Below, one piece after another: positions 41,069 to 43,589 of a stretch of DNA of 43,589 nt. This stretch comes from DATJYV01 sp035499415 (GTDB taxonomy: Bacteria > Bacteroidota > Ignavibacteria > UBA10030), in NCBI GenBank assembly GCA_035499415.1, contig DATJYV010000015.1:1-43589 (forward strand), written 5' to 3'. Both the position numbers and the translations under genes were made by a program. Every line of letters begins with the position of its first letter. Position 1 is the stretch's first letter. The notes under the pieces are model-generated. The model was not told the origin of the DNA. It saw only the letters and a list, made by a program, of their open reading frames with translations, and did not search any database.

Positions 41069-42411
41069 AAACTTCAGCCAACAGAGCACGCTTCGCCCTG
41101 CTCTCCACCTTCATCCTTAGCCTTTTCACTTATTCCTCCCCCCTTCTTGCTTCTGACCCGATTCCAGCGCCAAAACAAAAGGAACCGATTGCCATCATCG
41201 GGGCAACAATCCACACGCTCAGCGGCGCGGACGTTCAGGGCGGCACCATCGTGTTTGACAAGGGAAAGATCGTCTCGGTGGGCGTCGGAGTCCCGATCCC
41301 CGCGGATGCCGAGAAAGTCGATGCGACCGGAAAACACGTTTATCCCGGGCTGATCGACGCTTCGACGACACTCGGCCTGTACGAAATCGGTTCGGTCCGG
41401 GGAACGCTCGACATGGCCGAGACCGGACCGCTCAATCCAAACGCGAGAGCAGAGGTTGCCGTCAACCCAGAAAGCGAACTCATTCCGGTTGCGAGGTCGA
41501 ACGGCATCGCCATTGCCGCAAGTTCTCCGGAGGGAGGGTTGATTTCGGGAACCATTGCCGCGATCATGACGGACGGTTGGACGGGAGACGAGATGACGCT
41601 GAGGGCTCCGCTGGGGCTGGTGGTGAACTGGCCTCAGATGTCGTACGTTCCGAACTCCTTCTCGCGTCAGACGAAGGAAGAGTGGTTGAAGCAGAGAGAC
41701 GACCAGTTGAAATCGTTACGGAAAGCGTTTGCCGATGCGCGCGCATACGCGACGGCGAAGAAAGCAGAGAACCAGAAGGGAATTCCGTACCACGACACCG
41801 ATTCAAGATGGGAGGCGATGATCCCCGTCCTCGAAGGAAAAATTCCGGTCTTCGTTCACGCGGACGACCTCAGCCAGATCCAGGCGGCCATTACCTGGAG
41901 CGAGGAAGAGCAGGTGAAAATCGTGCTGGTGGGCGGGCATGATGCCTGGCGCGTTGCCGAACAGCTCGTCGCCAAGCACACGCCGGTAATCGTCAACGAG
42001 ATACAGAGCGCTCCGTTGCAGGCCTGGGAGCCCTACGACCTCGTCTTCTCGTTGCCGAAGCGCCTCAAAGATGCCGGGGTTGCTTTTTGTATATCGGGAA
42101 GCAGCGATCCGTCCTTCTCGCGAAACGTTCCATACCAGGCTGCAACGGCGGCGGCCTACGGGCTCTCGAAAGAGGATGCGATCAAGTCGATCACGCTGTA
42201 TGCCGCGCAGGTGTTGGGAATTGCGGATCGCGTCGGCTCGCTCGAAGCGGGAAAAGATGCGACGCTGTTCATCTCAACGGGTGATCCGTTGGAGCCCTCG
42301 TCGACAGTCGAACAGCTCTACATCGAGGGAAAGAAGGTGGACATGCGCGACAAGCACAAGCAGCTCTACGAAAAGTATCGTGAGAAATACAAGCAGGTGG
42401 GCGGACAGTAA
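41065..42411 (+). CDS. Secreted amidohydrolase-like protein lacking the HxH metal site
   Basis: The 448-residue product has a signal peptide (about 1-30, ending LLAS) and the amidohydrolase frame: composite beta domain (IIGATIHTLSGADVQGGTIV), the strand VYPGLIDASTTLG where HxH should be, and the C-terminal VGSLEAGKDATLFISTGDPL. The two histidines are Ser100 and Thr102, so the alpha-metal site is gone. His residues remain in PVFVHADD and VGGHDAW, and Asp in SGSSDPSF. It is coupled by ATGA to the 1027-residue gene, and resembles that protein's degenerate first module in layout. It may be a non-catalytic partner that forms a heteromer, or an enzyme with altered chemistry. Confidence 0.85.
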   Translation: MKTSANRARFALLSTFILSLFTYSSPLLASDPIPAPKQKEPIAIIGATIHTLSGADVQGGTIVFDKGKIVSVGVGVPIPADAEKVDATGKHVYPGLIDASTTLGLYEIGSVRGTLDMAETGPLNPNARAEVAVNPESELIPVARSNGIAIAASSPEGGLISGTIAAIMTDGWTGDEMTLRAPLGLVVNWPQMSYVPNSFSRQTKEEWLKQRDDQLKSLRKAFADARAYATAKKAENQKGIPYHDTDSRWEAMIPVLEGKIPVFVHADDLSQIQAAITWSEEEQVKIVLVGGHDAWRVAEQLVAKHTPVIVNEIQSAPLQAWEPYDLVFSLPKRLKDAGVAFCISGSSDPSFSRNVPYQAATAAAYGLSKEDAIKSITLYAAQVLGIADRVGSLEAGKDATLFISTGDPLEPSSTVEQLYIEGKKVDMRDKHKQLYEKYREKYKQVGGQ

Positions 42412-42661
42412 ACGACGGAGGTGGGCGCTATGCCTTTGATGGTGTCCACCCAATCTCGGCGATGTGAGCCGGATTGTATCTCCCCGGTTATGATTGCAAG
42501 CTCGTCCTGACGCTGACTGGTTCAAAGCGCACAGAGGTTGTCCGATTCCTGAAGGCGTTGTTGGCGGATCGCCGATTATGTTTTCGCTCCTCGTCGGGGG
42601 GATTTGCCCCGCGGGAATCTTCACGCGCACAGGATGATACGATTCACGCAGGTCGACGACC

Positions 42662-43297
42662 GTGCTTCTTCCCTCTCTTGGCAGGATAAAACAGCGTCAG
42701 CTCTTTAAAGACCTGAACTATCTCAACATGGACGAGATAAGGAAGTTCTGCGACAAACACGCGATCCCATATGCGATTTGGATTAAGGGTCTGGACGGGA
42801 AGAGCCACAGGACGAGGGAACGAGATCACAAGGGAATCATCCTAAAGCGTATTCGACACTTCTTGCTGACGGGAGACATTTTGAGGCCGACCGTCTTCCC
42901 GGGGAGCGCCGTCCATTTAAATGTCACGCCGGGGATGGTTCGGCCGACAGGCAAACTCTACTACGGTCAGTATGACAAGAACAGTGAAAGAATGACCACC
43001 TTACTGAAACGATTAACGGGAGGACGTTTTAGAAGTGGGGCGATCGCACGAATTGTCGCGAGAAAATTCTGGAGCGACGGGAAGGCGCCGACGTATAGGG
43101 AATTTGCCGTCGCATGGCTGAAAGCGATGGAGAAACACACGCGACCAAATCCGGAATGGGCCTTCCTGTCCGACCTGGCTGACAAGAAAGATGTCTCGAA
43201 GTGGCGGCAGAGGCGGGAAGCAAAGGCAAAGCAAGTACTGCGGATCCTGGGACGGGTTGAGATGCCTTCTGCTCGCAGGGAAGGTCGAAAAAGTTGA
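42662..43297 (+). CDS. Hypothetical protein, 211 residues, family not recognised
   Basis: I do not recognise a named family. The frame opens with GTG at 42662; an inner ATG at 42728 (MDEIRKFCDKHAIPYAIWIK) is a credible alternative and begins the best-conserved-looking part. Residues 22-60 have a SAP-like helix-turn-helix rhythm (LNMDEIRKFCDKHAIPY, then ILKRIRHFLLTG). The rest is basic and helical, with no membrane segment or signal. Such small basic proteins may bind nucleic acid, but this is only inference. It stands alone after a 250-bp gap that holds no convincing gene. Confidence 0.6.
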   Translation: MLLPSLGRIKQRQLFKDLNYLNMDEIRKFCDKHAIPYAIWIKGLDGKSHRTRERDHKGIILKRIRHFLLTGDILRPTVFPGSAVHLNVTPGMVRPTGKLYYGQYDKNSERMTTLLKRLTGGRFRSGAIARIVARKFWSDGKAPTYREFAVAWLKAMEKHTRPNPEWAFLSDLADKKDVSKWRQRREAKAKQVLRILGRVEMPSARREGRKS

Positions 43298-43589
43298 CTC
43301 CGACCCGTTCTTCCTTCCATATCCGGTAAATCACTTCGCGTAAAATCACCGACGGTTACCGGTCGTTGGGGGTCGTTCGCCGAATTTGTCCTCTCCATAC
43401 CGAAGACTTTGTAACTCTTCGAGCGCCCCGTCGTAATGCGATCTCGAGAAAGTGGATACGCGTTCGGCCGTTACTGCCCGGTCATCATTTTGGAGCTGGA
43501 ATTTTTTTTGAGTACTTTGATGTTTTCATCTGTACCCTTAACCAAAATCACCCACGTGGAAACGAAGGAAGTCGACCTTTCGGCGCTGC
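43298..43589. other. Right-end region without a confident gene
   Basis: The last 292 bases hold no complete gene. On the minus strand a frame entering from the right edge runs for 38 codons to a TAA at 43473-43471, ending NSSSKMMTGQ. It could be the C-terminus of a gene mostly outside the window, but is too short to name. Confidence 0.3.

Noticed and set aside
42474..42689. 71-codon plus-strand frame between the amidohydrolase pair and the 211-residue gene
   Set aside because: It has a weak start, no ribosome site, composition unlike its neighbours, and overlaps the next gene.

Overview
The window looks like chromosome from a Gram-negative, moderately GC-rich bacterium. My best guess is the Bacteroidota/Chlorobiota/Ignavibacteriota (FCB) group. 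Support comes from a DUF2851 gene, many secreted or outer-membrane-type proteins, tandem secreted amidohydrolases, and an argCJBFRG cluster of the kind I associate with green sulfur bacteria and relatives. Several promoters read as canonical -35/-10 pairs with 17-bp spacers, not the -33/-7 type of Bacteroidetes proper. This assignment is inference. I see no tRNA, rRNA, CRISPR array, insertion sequence or prophage.

Left part (1-6.6 kb, minus strand): after a truncated lipoprotein gene comes an arginine operon transcribed argC-argJ-argB-argF-argR-argG. It converts N-acetylglutamyl phosphate steps through ornithine and citrulline to argininosuccinate and carries its own repressor. Three junctions are 4-bp ATGA overlaps. 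The other two, argJ/argB and argR/argG, hold tracts of degenerate 7-bp repeats. Upstream of argC, two matches to the ARG-box consensus, 20 bp apart, sit directly on a near-perfect sigma-70 promoter. Divergent from it is ychF, whose best promoter predicts a leaderless mRNA.

Middle part (7.8-24 kb, mostly minus strand): envelope and periplasm genes. These are two PAP2 phosphatases, an LD-carboxypeptidase, a secreted beta-barrel-like protein with a penicillin-binding-protein-type serine hydrolase, a zinc-ribbon mini-protein, a secreted aldose 1-epimerase with a GH127 arabinofuranosidase, an M61 peptidase, a 13-haem cytochrome c fused to a membrane cytochrome b, a DUF1345 membrane protein, an AlkD-like repair protein and a secreted amidohydrolase.

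Right part (24-43.6 kb, mostly plus strand): purN-purH; the rod-shape cluster mreB-mreC-mreD-mrdA-rodA; a membrane metallophosphoesterase; dcd and pyrF (pyrimidines); DUF2851; a convergent Bax inhibitor-1 family gene; an intergenic block of nested palindromes; two overlapping amidohydrolase-family genes in which two of the three metal sites are lost; and an unrecognised 211-residue protein.

The most unusual signal is the recurrence of 7-bp-periodic degenerate repeat tracts in at least six intergenic places, with related words at distant loci. The best-supported biology is the ArgR control region and the 13-haem/cytochrome b fusion.
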